The notes beneath the pieces are model-generated. The model did no database searches, was not told the origin of the DNA, and saw nothing but the letters and a program-made list of their open reading frames with translations. Below, in pieces: positions 1 through 8,341 of a stretch of DNA of 17,594 nucleotides. The number at the start of each line of letters is the position of its first letter. Positions within the stretch are counted from its first letter, which is position 1. The stretch covers positions 1-17,594 of the forward strand of contig CAZSPZ010000028.1 of assembly GCA_964608965.1 (NCBI GenBank). Reading direction: 5' to 3'. The DNA comes from UBA10908 sp964608965 (lineage in GTDB: Bacteria > Bacillota > Clostridia > Peptostreptococcales > Anaerovoracaceae). A program made the translations under genes and the position numbers.

Positions 1-57
1 GTCAAGCGCGATCCCAGCTTCGCCAATTCCCCACAGCGCAGTATTTTACGCAAAAGT

Positions 58-86
58 ATTCTACCATTGCGCCGACGAGATTTCAA
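58..86 (-). promoter_or_regulatory. Sigma-A promoter firing leftwards out of the window
   Basis: On the minus strand, TTGAAA (81-86) is separated by exactly 17 bp from TAGAAT (58-63). TGG directly precedes the -10, giving an extended -10 TGn. The -35 overlaps the stop codon of the membrane-protein gene at 83-733. Transcription would start near position 51 and leave the window, so the next gene on the left probably has its own promoter. Positions 1-57 show no recognisable gene. Confidence 0.6.
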
Positions 87-733
87 GATAAAATTGCAGA
101 ATACTTCTTTTTTAAACGATAGCATAAAAGACCCACGATTCCAACGGAAAGAAAAATTTTCACCAGAGTAGATATTACGTTGTAATCGGGCCAGTAAAAC
201 GGAGCAATCAGCTCTATAATAACGATGATGAGCGCTGCGGCGGAAAGAATATAAACATTTTTCTTTGCAAGAATCTTTTTGAAGGAAAGTTTCGGAAAGA
301 GGAGCTTTGCGGTAGCGGCAAAAAGTCCGATCAGCACTGCCGCACCGATAACTCCGGAAGAAACCAATCCAAGCGCCGGAGAAAAAATGCCTGCCCATAA
401 TAGAGAAATCGTCGACGTGATCAGCCAGCCCAAGGCCCAAAGGGGTAAAACGAAAAAAATTCGCACAGCCTGGGGGAGACCCAACAGCCAGTCTTTTATT
501 TTTTCGACGGCGCGCTGACTCTTTCTGTTTTCCGCTGTGGCTTCCTGCTCCTGGAGGACCGCCTCTTCGTCTATGTTGAGCACGACGGCAGGAGGTTCTT
601 GAACCTTGTCCGGGGACAAGACTTGCGAAGGCGAAGGGATCATTGTGCCAATGACAACAGCAGCCGCAGCCAAGGTTGCCGCAGCCGTCATAATAACGCT
701 TTTTTTATTGAATTTAAACGCCTTTTTTTCCAT
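83..733 (-). CDS. Hypothetical multi-pass membrane protein
   Basis: This is a 216-residue protein that I do not recognise. The N-terminus is basic (MEKKAFKFNKK) and leads into a hydrophobic Ala/Val-rich segment at about 13-31. A polar, Glu- and Gln-rich stretch of about 50 residues follows, then roughly four hydrophobic helices (about 88-113, 117-143, 158-178, 185-204), and it ends in a lysine-rich tail. This suggests an integral membrane protein with one extramembrane loop; no catalytic motif is visible. The first ATG of the frame was used. The nearest Shine-Dalgarno-like string (AAGGAA) lies about 21 nt upstream, so translation initiation looks weak, or the start may differ. It is transcribed divergently from the C26 peptidase gene. 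The function is unknown; the coding call rests on length, sensible composition and membrane pattern. Confidence 0.8.
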   Translation of the reverse strand: MEKKAFKFNKKSVIMTAAATLAAAAVVIGTMIPSPSQVLSPDKVQEPPAVVLNIDEEAVLQEQEATAENRKSQRAVEKIKDWLLGLPQAVRIFFVLPLWALGWLITSTISLLWAGIFSPALGLVSSGVIGAAVLIGLFAATAKLLFPKLSFKKILAKKNVYILSAAALIIVIIELIAPFYWPDYNVISTLVKIFLSVGIVGLLCYRLKKKYSAILS

Positions 734-762
734 AACTTATGATACCATACCGTATTCCTTTA

Positions 763-771
763 TGCTATAAT
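763..771 (+). promoter_or_regulatory. Extended -10 promoter for the C26 peptidase gene
   Basis: The sequence TGCTATAAT is an extended -10 (TG at 763-764, TATAAT at 766-771). No good -35 is present 17 bp upstream, which fits an extended -10 promoter. The transcript would start near 778 and have a leader of about 105 nt before the ATG at 883. I see no known riboswitch or terminator in that leader. Confidence 0.5.
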
Positions 772-882
772 TTTGCACGGAGACACATTATCGTTTGAAC
801 ATAATTTCTGCAGCTTGCTACATGGCTGGAAACGGCGTAAAAGTGGCTGATGGCGGATATGGTATTTTAGGAAGGAGTCATT

Positions 883-1614
883 ATGAAACCACTTATTGGA
901 ATTACATGCAACTATTCAAAGGCAGACCTGGGAAGCTCCACAGGAATCGGCGTCGTAGGACAGGAATGGATTTTGCTGGCATCAGATTATGTTAAATCCG
1001 TGGAAAGAGCGGGCGGAATTCCTTTGCTCATCCCATTTACAGAGGATATTAACACCGTTCTGGAGTTGGTCAAGCGCTGCGACGGCATTCTGATCACTGG
1101 AGGCGACGACGTAGATCCCACATTATATGGCGAAGACGTATCCGCAAAGTGCGCGCACCTGGAGCCAAGAAGAGATGTGCAGGAAGCATTGCTGCTAAAA
1201 GAATTATTGAACAATTCCTCTTTGCCGATTTTAGGCGTTTGCAGAGGCTGCCAGATTCTCAACGTGATGTCGGGAGGAACTCTCTATCAGGATTTACCCT
1301 CTCAGAAAAACCTTTTCCATACGATTCTTTCCGCAGCGCACGGCGCATTTGCCCACAAAGTAACAATTAAGCAGGGCTCTTTGCTTTCGAAGATTATCGG
1401 AAGCGACACATTGCTGACGAATTCGTATCACCATCAGTCGGTAAAAGATGTTGCACCGGGACTTGAAGTCGTTGCAACGACAGCAGACGGTGTTGTCGAA
1501 GCTCTCGAGAAAAAGGGAGATCGATTTGTCTTGGCAGTACAATGGCATCCGGAAATGACACAAGGCTGCGCAACCAATCAAAAGATATTCGAGGCTTTCA
1601 TAAAAGCCTGCTAG
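883..1614 (+). CDS. Peptidase C26 / gamma-glutamyl-GABA hydrolase-like amidotransferase
   Basis: A 243-residue class I glutamine-amidotransferase-like protein of the C26 family (PuuD-like), which hydrolyses gamma-glutamyl amide bonds in the cytoplasm. What is seen: an opening MKPLIGIT strand, the GILITGGDDVDPTLYGE block (68-84) typical of the family, the nucleophile elbow GVCRGCQ with Cys120, and the QWHPE motif with His222 and Glu224, completing a Cys-His-Glu triad. The length matches the family (about 240-255). The ATG is preceded by GGAAGGAG at good spacing, so the start is secure. It is a single gene between an extended -10 promoter and a strong terminator. No putrescine-pathway partner genes are nearby, so the true substrate (gamma-glutamyl-GABA or another gamma-glutamyl compound) cannot be assigned. 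Confidence 0.93.
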   Translation: MKPLIGITCNYSKADLGSSTGIGVVGQEWILLASDYVKSVERAGGIPLLIPFTEDINTVLELVKRCDGILITGGDDVDPTLYGEDVSAKCAHLEPRRDVQEALLLKELLNNSSLPILGVCRGCQILNVMSGGTLYQDLPSQKNLFHTILSAAHGAFAHKVTIKQGSLLSKIIGSDTLLTNSYHHQSVKDVAPGLEVVATTADGVVEALEKKGDRFVLAVQWHPEMTQGCATNQKIFEAFIKAC

Positions 1615-1640
1615 AAAAATCATCATATATCGCAAAGAAA

Positions 1641-1678
1641 AACAGGAGTTGGAATGCATCCAATCTCCTGTTTTTTTA
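1641..1678 (+). terminator. Rho-independent terminator, probably bidirectional
   Basis: The arms AACAGGAG-TTGG and CCAA-TCTCCTGTT form a hairpin with one unpaired base, followed by TTTTTTTATT on the plus strand. On the minus strand the same stem is followed by TTTTTCTTT. It lies between the convergent C26 gene (ends 1614) and M20 gene (ends 1732) and probably serves both. Confidence 0.88.
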
Positions 1679-1731
1679 TTGCATAATTTACGGACGGTTC
1701 TCCGCCTTGGAATTCCGGACGCTTTACTGTC

Positions 1732-2898
1732 TTAGAATCCCAGATATTTTTTTGCCAGCGTAACCTGCATTTCAACAACGCTTGGAAGCACATCCTCGTC
1801 GATATTGAACTTGGCATGGTGATGATCGTAGTGTGTACCCTTTTTCTCGTCGCCTACGCCGAAGAAGTAGAATGCGCCGGGGATTCTGCGGGTAAATTCC
1901 GCAAAATCTTCGCCGATCATTACGCCGACTTCCTTGGTAATGACTTTATCGTGGCCGAGAATTTCCGCTCCGGTTGCACGTATCGTTTCAGCAAGCTCTT
2001 CGTTATTGTCCAGAATCGTGTTTCCGCACTTATACTCCAGTTCGAACTTGCAGCGATATGTCTTGCAGACACCCTCGATCATTTCGCGCAGACGATTTCT
2101 TACCTGCTCGTCATCTGTGTGCAGGCAACGGATGGAACCTTCCATCTCGCAGGTATCAGGAATTACGATGTTAAACTGACCTGCCTGGAATTTCCCGACG
2201 GTAACGGTCGTGGGATGTAAAGAGTTGTTTTCCAGCGTATGGAAGGCTTGGAATGCTTCCCACACATGAACGGCACAATCGATGGGATTGATGCAGTTGT
2301 GCGGAGCTCCGCCATGACCGCCTTTTCCGATAATCTTCAGCTTAAAATAATAGCTGGAGGCCATAATCGGTCCGGGGATGATGCCGATGCTGCCCGAAGG
2401 AAGGTACGACCAAAGGTGCATTCCTAAAATCGCGTCGGGTTTCGGATTTTCCAAGGCGCCGGCAAGGATCATATCTTCTGCGCCTGCATCTTCTTCGTTC
2501 GTTTGGAAAAGAAATACGACAGTTCCGGGTATCTCGCCGCGATGCGCCGTTAAAATTTTTGCCACAATCAGCATGACAGACATATGCCCGTCGTGTCCGC
2601 AGGCATGCATCACGCCCGGGTTTTCGGACTTGAACGGCAAACCCGTCATTTCTTCGACAGGAAGAGCATCGATGTCGGAACGCAGCATGACGGTTTTCCC
2701 GGGTTTTGCACCCTTTAAAACAGCAATCACGCCTGTTCCCAGGCATCTTCTAACTTCCAGTCCAAGGTTCTTCAGATAATCTTCAATAATTTGCGCTGTG
2801 CGAAATTCGGAAAGCCCGAGTTCCGGATGTTTGTGGAAATCTCGTCTAAGCTCGATGAGTTCGCCTTTCAGTGCAGCAATTTCTTTTTTTAAATCCAT
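1732..2898 (-). CDS. M20D family amidohydrolase (hippurate / N-acyl amino acid hydrolase type)
   Basis: A 388-residue zinc-type amidohydrolase that removes acyl groups from N-acyl amino acids or similar amides in the cytoplasm. Visible family signatures, in order: FHKHPELG near 21-28, RSDIDALPVEE (73-83), MHACGHDGH (98-105) with the Cys and His metal ligands of the M20D subfamily, FQTNEED with the Glu pair 135-136, MHLW with His161, GGHGGAPH (193-200) opening the dimerisation domain, and a C-terminal His cluster (359-361) before FNIDED. The length is normal. The ATG has an AAGGAG site at good spacing. It has its own promoter, set in a perfect inverted repeat, and ends towards the shared terminator. 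The divergent neighbour is a DMT-type permease. The substrate cannot be read from the sequence. Confidence 0.93.
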   Translation of the reverse strand: MDLKKEIAALKGELIELRRDFHKHPELGLSEFRTAQIIEDYLKNLGLEVRRCLGTGVIAVLKGAKPGKTVMLRSDIDALPVEEMTGLPFKSENPGVMHACGHDGHMSVMLIVAKILTAHRGEIPGTVVFLFQTNEEDAGAEDMILAGALENPKPDAILGMHLWSYLPSGSIGIIPGPIMASSYYFKLKIIGKGGHGGAPHNCINPIDCAVHVWEAFQAFHTLENNSLHPTTVTVGKFQAGQFNIVIPDTCEMEGSIRCLHTDDEQVRNRLREMIEGVCKTYRCKFELEYKCGNTILDNNEELAETIRATGAEILGHDKVITKEVGVMIGEDFAEFTRRIPGAFYFFGVGDEKKGTHYDHHHAKFNIDEDVLPSVVEMQVTLAKKYLGF

Positions 2899-2929
2899 GG
2901 TTTTTCTCCTTATGCCGAATAATATGATA

Positions 2930-2959
2930 ATAATAGGGCTTGACGTCCTACGGTGTCAA
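2930..2959 (-). promoter_or_regulatory. Sigma-A promoter of the M20 gene
   Basis: On the minus strand, a consensus -35 TTGACA (2954-2959) is followed after 18 bp by TATTAT (2930-2935). The A of the start codon lies about 32 bp from the -10. The -35 and the outer spacer fall in the two arms of a perfect inverted repeat, listed separately. Confidence 0.7.
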
Positions 2960-2964
2960 GCCCT
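2935..2964. repeat. Perfect 10-bp inverted repeat over the M20 promoter
   Basis: AGGGCTTGAC (2935-2944) and GTCAAGCCCT (2955-2964) are exact inverse copies separated by 10 bp. One arm contains the -35 of the M20 promoter and the other abuts its -10. This geometry suits a dimeric repressor operator. An RNA hairpin role is less likely, because the downstream -10 places most of the repeat outside the M20 transcript. A weak plus-strand terminator is possible (followed by TTGTTTG), but no plus-strand gene ends here. Confidence 0.55.
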
Positions 2965-3039
2965 TGTTTGTTTCCGTATGCTACTCGTCGCAACTTTTAC
3001 AATGTCCAAATCAGAGTGGATTGAAGGGGTTTGGATGAG

Positions 3040-3068
3040 TTGACGGCTTTCGCCCTAAATGATATGCT
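3040..3068 (+). promoter_or_regulatory. Sigma-A promoter of the EamA permease gene
   Basis: TTGACG (3040-3045) is separated by 17 bp from TATGCT (3063-3068), with TGA just before the -10 (extended -10). Transcription would start near 3075. This decides the start of the downstream gene: an in-frame TTG at 3031 would lie upstream of the promoter, whereas the ATG at 3109 has a good Shine-Dalgarno site. Confidence 0.6.
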
Positions 3069-3108
3069 CTTCTTTGAGTTTATTTCACCCAGAACAGAAG
3101 AAGGTTTT

Positions 3109-3957
3109 ATGATATTTCTGCTAACAGCAATTCTATGCTCCACTTCCGTCAACCTTACATTTGCCTTTGCAAAAAGCAAGGGAATGAACACGTTATATCT
3201 GACATTTTTCAATTACCTGACGGCATGCACCATCAGCAGTGTGCTCCTTGCCAAGGGGCTTTCCGCCTCGGGCGCTTCTATCGGCTCTATGCTGAGCGGC
3301 AGTTTCCTTCCCCTTTTTGCCGTGTACACCGGGATGGTTTACCTGTCGTGTTTCCTTGCGATTCAATTTTCTATCCTTAAAAACGGACCGAGTATTACGA
3401 CGATGTTCAACAGGCTTGGCATGGTCGTGCCGGTGGCGGTCTCGATCTTCGTTTTCGGCGATATGCCCGGGGCGATGCGCTGGATCGGCATTATTCTGGC
3501 CATCCTTGCGCTCATGGCTTACAGTTACGACGGAAGTTTTAAATTCAACGGCCTTTTGTTCGGAGTGTTTGCTTTGGGCGGAATGGCAGAGCTCTCGAAC
3601 AAGCTTTTTTCTGTGCAGTTTGACGAATCGCTCAAACCGCTTTACCTGGTCATCGTATTCGGCACCTGCGGAATACTCACCTCTTTTATTCTCCTGTCCC
3701 GGAAAAATAAGCAGCCCCTCACGATGAAAGAAACGTTCGCCGGCATCTTTCTTGGGGCCGTCAACATGGGTACGACTTTCTTTATTTTACGTGCGCTGAC
3801 CGTGCTTCCCGCGACGGTCGTTTTCCCTGCTCTTTCTGTCGGCGTCATTCTTATGACGGCTTTGCTCAGCAAAATCTTTTTTTCCGAGAAGCTGGAAAAA
3901 CGGGCTCGCTTCGCCTTAATGATCACAATCGTCAGTCTCGTCTTTATCAATTTATGA
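3109..3957 (+). CDS. DMT superfamily (EamA-type) permease
   Basis: A 282-residue, highly hydrophobic protein with about ten membrane helices in two similar halves, the layout of EamA-type drug/metabolite transporters in the cytoplasmic membrane. The first helix starts directly at MIFLLTAILCST. The second half opens near FNGLLFGVFALGGMAELSNK. A typical EamA C-terminal pattern of paired helices (LPATVVFPALSVGVILMTALL, then FSEKLEKRARFALMI) is visible. The reading frame is open 26 codons further upstream to a TTG, but a promoter overlaps that extension and AGAAGAAGG sits 5 nt before the ATG at 3109, so the shorter start is chosen. The gene is divergent from the M20 amidohydrolase and is followed 28 nt later by addB. 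The substrate is unknown. Confidence 0.88.
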   Translation: MIFLLTAILCSTSVNLTFAFAKSKGMNTLYLTFFNYLTACTISSVLLAKGLSASGASIGSMLSGSFLPLFAVYTGMVYLSCFLAIQFSILKNGPSITTMFNRLGMVVPVAVSIFVFGDMPGAMRWIGIILAILALMAYSYDGSFKFNGLLFGVFALGGMAELSNKLFSVQFDESLKPLYLVIVFGTCGILTSFILLSRKNKQPLTMKETFAGIFLGAVNMGTTFFILRALTVLPATVVFPALSVGVILMTALLSKIFFSEKLEKRARFALMITIVSLVFINL

Positions 3958-3985
3958 TATACTGTGAGCAAGGGAGACGGATTCT

Positions 3986-6900
3986 ATGCTCAACCTCTAT
4001 TACGGAAGGGAATCACTGAATAAGGAAGCCTTTCTGTTTTCAAAAATCAAAGAAAATTTGGAAAGCATTCGCTCCCGCCAAACTAAAGCGGAGCGAGTCC
4101 TTTTAATTGTGCCGGCTCAATTTACTCTGAAAGCCGAAGAAGCTGCTTTTTCGCACATCGATGCGAAAGGCTTTTTTGATTTGCAGATCATGTCCGGAAA
4201 CCGGCTGCACCAGCGCATATTCCAAGAGGTGGGGCAGACGGGCAGAATAGCCGTCAACACGCTGGGGCGGGCTATGCTGCTGCGCAAAATCGCCAGGGAT
4301 AAAAAGAACGAATTCGGCGCTTTCCGGAATGTAGCGGAAACCCCGGAATTTCTTTCTATGGCGGGAGATTTTATCGTACAGCTTAAACAGAATAATTTAT
4401 CCCCGGAAAGCTTGCAAGAGATTACAACCGGAACCAGGGAAGAAGGTATTTTAAGAAAGAAACTCGCTGATATGCAGCGGATATACGAAGCGTACCAAGA
4501 AGCCATGGAAGGGAAATTTACCGATTCAGAGGATTCTCTTAAGGCTGTATGCCAAAGGGTGCCGCAGTCCGATTACATAAAAAATGCCGAAATATGGTTT
4601 TATGACTTTTATTCTTTTACACAAAGAGAAATTGATTTTATGGGCGAGCTGATGCTCCATGCGGTCAACTTAAACGTGGTGCTCACAAAAAGCGAACCCG
4701 AAGATGCGGATGCATCCCTCTTCGCACCGTCTGCCAGATCCGTCAAGGCGCTGACGGACCGGGCAGAACGCCTGGGCGTTCTCCACCGGACAAGTCCGGT
4801 GGGGCAGGACTTTGTCCGGCCGAAAAAACCGGACGCCCTGCTGCACCTGGAAAAAGAGCTTTATGCCGCGCCCGCCCGGCCGATGGCCGGCAGCGATGCA
4901 GGCAAAGCCCTGCGCCTGGTCCGCGCCAGCAATCCGTACACGGAAAGCGAAACCATTGCGGCGCAAATCCTTTCGCTCGTAAGAGATTTTCAATATTCTT
5001 TCGACGATATTGCCGTGCTCACAAATGACATAGAGATCCGCGGATCCGTTCTGAGGCGTATTTTTTCTCTTTACGATATCCCCTGCTTTTTAGATGAAAA
5101 GCGTACGGTGCTCCACAATCCGCTGATAGAAACCATCACGTCCCTTCTCAACATCGTCAGCGACAATTTCAGAGCTTCCGATGTGCTCAGCTTTCTGAAG
5201 GCCGGACTGGTTTCTTTGACATGCTCCGCAAACAATCCGGAAACCGAAGCTGAAAAAGAAACAAGCCCGGAAACGAAAACCGGCAAGGAAGAACCTGCCG
5301 ACTTGGAGGAATTCGAAAACTATGTTTTGCAGTACCACATTAAGAACGACAGATTCCTGAAACCGTTTCGATACGGCGAAAAGGTTTTCGGAGAAGGAGG
5401 CATGCGAAGATTGGAAGAAATCAGATCGCAGCTTGCCACTCTTCTGCTTCCTTTTCAGGAAAAGTTCTGCGGCGCAGCATCCATAAAAGAGAAAACCGGT
5501 ATGTTGTATTATTTTCTCGCCGATACGCTAAAATTACCCGAACGTCTGTCTGCCCAGGCGCTTTCACTTTCACAGACAGGAATGACCGATGCGGCAGAAG
5601 AGACGCAGCAAATGTGGAATGTGGTTCTTGGGTTGATGGATCAAACGGTGGAGCTGATCGGAGAAGACGAGGCAGAGCCTGCCGAATACAGGGATATTGT
5701 TCGCAATGCCTTCGAAGATATAAAAGTGGGTCTCCTTCCGCAATCTCAACATAAAGTTCTTATAGGCACCGTCGGAAGAACCCATGTGCCCGACGTTCGC
5801 GCATTGTTTTTAATGGGCGTCAACGACCGAATTTTACCGGCAAAGAGCGCGCAGGAAGGTATTCTGACCGAAAAAGAACTTTCCTTATTACAAGAACAAG
5901 GATATACGCTGTCAAAAAATGAAACCGTCAAACAGGAAGAAGAGTACATGTCGATTTACAGGGCTTTTACAAAACCTTCCGAAGCGCTTTACGTAAGTTA
6001 TTCAGTGGCAGATATAGACGGAAAGGAAATCCGTCCCTCCTCCCTGATTACGACACTGCGAAATATGTTTCCGGATTTATGCGAGCAGCCTGATATAGAG
6101 AATGCGGAATCCCAACTCGATTATATACAGGGGTCGCAAAGTACGATGACGCATCTTACCTCTATTCTGCGCCGTCTGGTTTCAGGAGAGGAAAAAGAAA
6201 TTTCACCTTTATGGAAGCAATGCTACAATCTTTTACTGGAGTCCGGCGACAAACGGCTGGCCGCCATCAGGGAAGGATTGTTTTTTACAAACCAAATGTC
6301 ACCTTTGCCTCAATCCGTTACGGAAGCGCTCTATAAACGCAGCGACGACCAAGACTATTCTTTCAGCCCGTCCAGGCTGGAACGCTTTGCAAAATGTCCC
6401 TTTATGCATTATGTAAGCTATGGTTTATGCCCGGAGCCAAGAAAATACTTTGAAATATCCGGCGGAGAAATCGGCGATATTTACCATGAATGCCTGATGC
6501 ATCTTTCCAGAAAGCTTTCAGAAGAAGCAAAACGGGCAGGCGTAAAAATAACAGATCCGGCATCTCCCTGGATGACAATGACCAGAGAGGAATGTGACGA
6601 AAGCATTCGTAGTATTTTATCTTCTATTATGGATAAGAACTTTGACGGATTGCTACGTGCGGGGAAAGAGGAAGAGTACCGTATTAAGCGAGTAGCCGAA
6701 GTGACCATGGAATTTGCGTGGAATATGATAGAGCACGTGCGAAAAGGCAGCATCGATGAAATGCTCTCCGAGGCCGGATTCGGACGAGGCCAAGCCTCCG
6801 TTCTGCCTCCTGTCGTAATCGAACTGGACGGGAAACAAGTTTTAATAGAAGGTAAGATTGACAGAGTGGATATTCTGAAACCGTCTCAAGACACCCCATA

Positions 6901-7505
6901 CATTAAAATCATCGACTACAAATCCGGAAAAGTAGAGTTAAAAAAAGACGAAATAGAAAACGGCTTAAACCTGCAGCTGATGCTCTACTTAGAAGGGGCA
7001 CTCCAAGCAAAAGAAGGAGCAAAACCGGCAGGCATCTTCTACTATCATATTGACGAGCCGAGCTTGAATGTCGATTTCAGCCAGCTTACGGCCGACATCG
7101 TATCCGAAGACATTTTGAAGGAAATGGAACAGAAGTATAAAACTAATAACGCACTAACAAAATGAAAGAAAAGNNNNNNNNNNAATGGACGGACTTTTCG
7201 TCGACAATCCTTCCGTAATAGAGAGTATGGACCGGTCCCTGGCAGAAGGAGATACTTCCACCGTACTTGTCGTTAAAAAAGGAGCAGACGGCTATTCTTC
7301 CGGAAAATCCATGACTTCCGAAGAGTTTGACTCTTTCAGGACAACTTTCCAAAAAGCGATTCATGATCTCTGCGACCATCTCTTATCCGGCTCCATCGAC
7401 ATAGAACCGCGAAAAATAAGCAGCAGTGTAACTGCTTGCACCTACTGCGATTATGGCAGCATCTGCCTTTTTGATACAGCTTTTCAAAATTGTAAATACC
7501 ATTAG
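3986..7505 (+). CDS. addB: ATP-dependent helicase/deoxyribonuclease subunit B (interrupted by assembly gap)
   Basis: AddB partners AddA in resecting double-strand breaks for recombination. Seen: a UvrD-like fold opening LNLYYGRES, VGRTHVPDVRALFLMGVNDRILP near 590-615, and a C-terminal PD-(D/E)XK nuclease with GKIDRVD (Asp959) and IIDYKSGK (Asp977, Lys979). Cys804 (FAKCPFMHY) plus three Cys in the terminal CTYCDYGSIC supply the four ligands of the AddB iron-sulfur cluster. The usual N-terminal Walker A is degenerate (GRESLNKEA). The frame reaches a TGA at 7163, just before ten Ns at 7174-7183, and the last 106 residues resume in a different frame at about 7185. Homologues run straight from a KYK-like sequence into M-D/N-GL, so I treat this as one gene of about 1,165 residues damaged by the gap. 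ATG preceded by AAGGGAG. No addA follows. Confidence 0.93.
7174..7183. other. Assembly gap (10 N) inside addB
   Basis: Ten Ns, a common placeholder for a scaffold join of unknown size. The frame changes across the gap, and about 30 nt before it (from ACTAATAACG) do not fit the expected AddB sequence. The stop codon seen at 7163-7165 is therefore probably a contig-end artefact. Confidence 0.9.
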
Positions 7506-7516
7506 GAGGTATAGGA

Positions 7517-8332
7517 ATGGCCCTGTTACATTTAAATTTTTGCTCCTCTGTCCTTAGTATGAATACGGAAGTGTCCGTCTTCCTTCCGGAAAGGCGCGGC
7601 GAGCCCCATCCGCCCATCGGCGACAAAAAATATCCGGTGCTTTACCTGCTGCACGGATACATGCAGGACTATTCTTCGTGGATCAGAAACAGTATGCTCG
7701 AATATTATTTATCTGAAAGCGACCTGATTGTTGTGATGCCGGGCGGCGAACAAAGTTTTTATACAGACGCCGTTCACGGTTTGAAATACTTTTCCTATTT
7801 AACGCAGGAACTCCCGACGGTCATACAGAATTGGTTTCCCGCTTCGTCGCAGCCTTGCGATAATTATGTGGCTGGCTTATCCATGGGTGGATACGGCGCA
7901 TTTAAAATGGCCTTCCGCAGACCCGACATTTTCGGAGCGGCAGCCAGTCTTTCCGGCTGTCTTACAGCCAGAGCGCTTCCGCATGGCACACCACCGACGA
8001 ATTCCGATATGGCAGTGGGCTTTCCCACAAATCCGGATATTACGAGAACATTGGATAACACGCTTGGAAAGTTAGAAGATTACAAAGGATCCGTTAACGA
8101 CCTGGAAGCGGCGGTTTTAGAAATCATCAAGGAGAACAAACCTCGTCCCAAATTGTTCCAATGTATCGGCACGGAAGATTTTTTGTATAGCGACAATGAA
8201 CACTTCAAAAACTTTATGACAAAAGAAGGCAGTTCCTTCGACTATACCTACTGGGAATCTTCGGGTTGTCACGATTGGAAATTCTGGGATAAGGCCATAT
8301 TAAAGGCGCTGCAACATTTCGGCCTTGTTTAA
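7517..8332 (+). CDS. Alpha/beta-hydrolase esterase (EstA / esterase D type)
   Basis: A 271-residue cytoplasmic carboxylesterase of the esterase D / FrmB / tributyrin-esterase group. Seen: YLLHGYMQDYSSWIR (43-57) forming the oxyanion region, the nucleophile elbow AGLSMGGYGA with Ser122, GTEDFLY with Asp221, and SGCHDWKFW with His252, giving a full Ser-Asp-His triad in family order. The length is normal for the group. An AGGAGG site overlaps the addB stop codon and lies 7 nt before the ATG, so the gene is almost certainly co-transcribed with addB. There is no signal peptide. Likely substrates are short-chain acyl esters; S-formylglutathione is possible by family but nothing nearby supports it. 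No clear terminator follows, and the gene ends 9 bp from the convergent glycoside hydrolase gene. Confidence 0.92.
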   Translation: MALLHLNFCSSVLSMNTEVSVFLPERRGEPHPPIGDKKYPVLYLLHGYMQDYSSWIRNSMLEYYLSESDLIVVMPGGEQSFYTDAVHGLKYFSYLTQELPTVIQNWFPASSQPCDNYVAGLSMGGYGAFKMAFRRPDIFGAAASLSGCLTARALPHGTPPTNSDMAVGFPTNPDITRTLDNTLGKLEDYKGSVNDLEAAVLEIIKENKPRPKLFQCIGTEDFLYSDNEHFKNFMTKEGSSFDYTYWESSGCHDWKFWDKAILKALQHFGLV

Positions 8333-8341
8333 ACACACTTT

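Noticed and set aside
1..80. tRNA-like string on the minus strand (CAATGGTAGAA resembling a D arm)
   Set aside because: No D stem pairing, no T-arm consensus and no matching acceptor stem; the match is explained by an extended -10 promoter.
1816..2779. Long open frames antisense to the M20 gene
   Set aside because: Low-complexity, no ribosome binding sites or family motifs; the M20 frame has all its signature motifs.
3031..3108. Upstream TTG start for the EamA permease
   Set aside because: A -35/-10 pair lies inside this extension, and the ATG at 3109 has a good ribosome binding site and starts at the first helix.
3955..3963. Extended -10 TGATATACT just before addB
   Set aside because: No -35, and the predicted start would fall on the addB ribosome binding site, so a productive promoter is doubtful.
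7163..7165. In-frame TGA in addB as another selenocysteine codon
   Set aside because: It lies in a short stretch that does not fit AddB and abuts an assembly gap; the following sequence is in a different frame.
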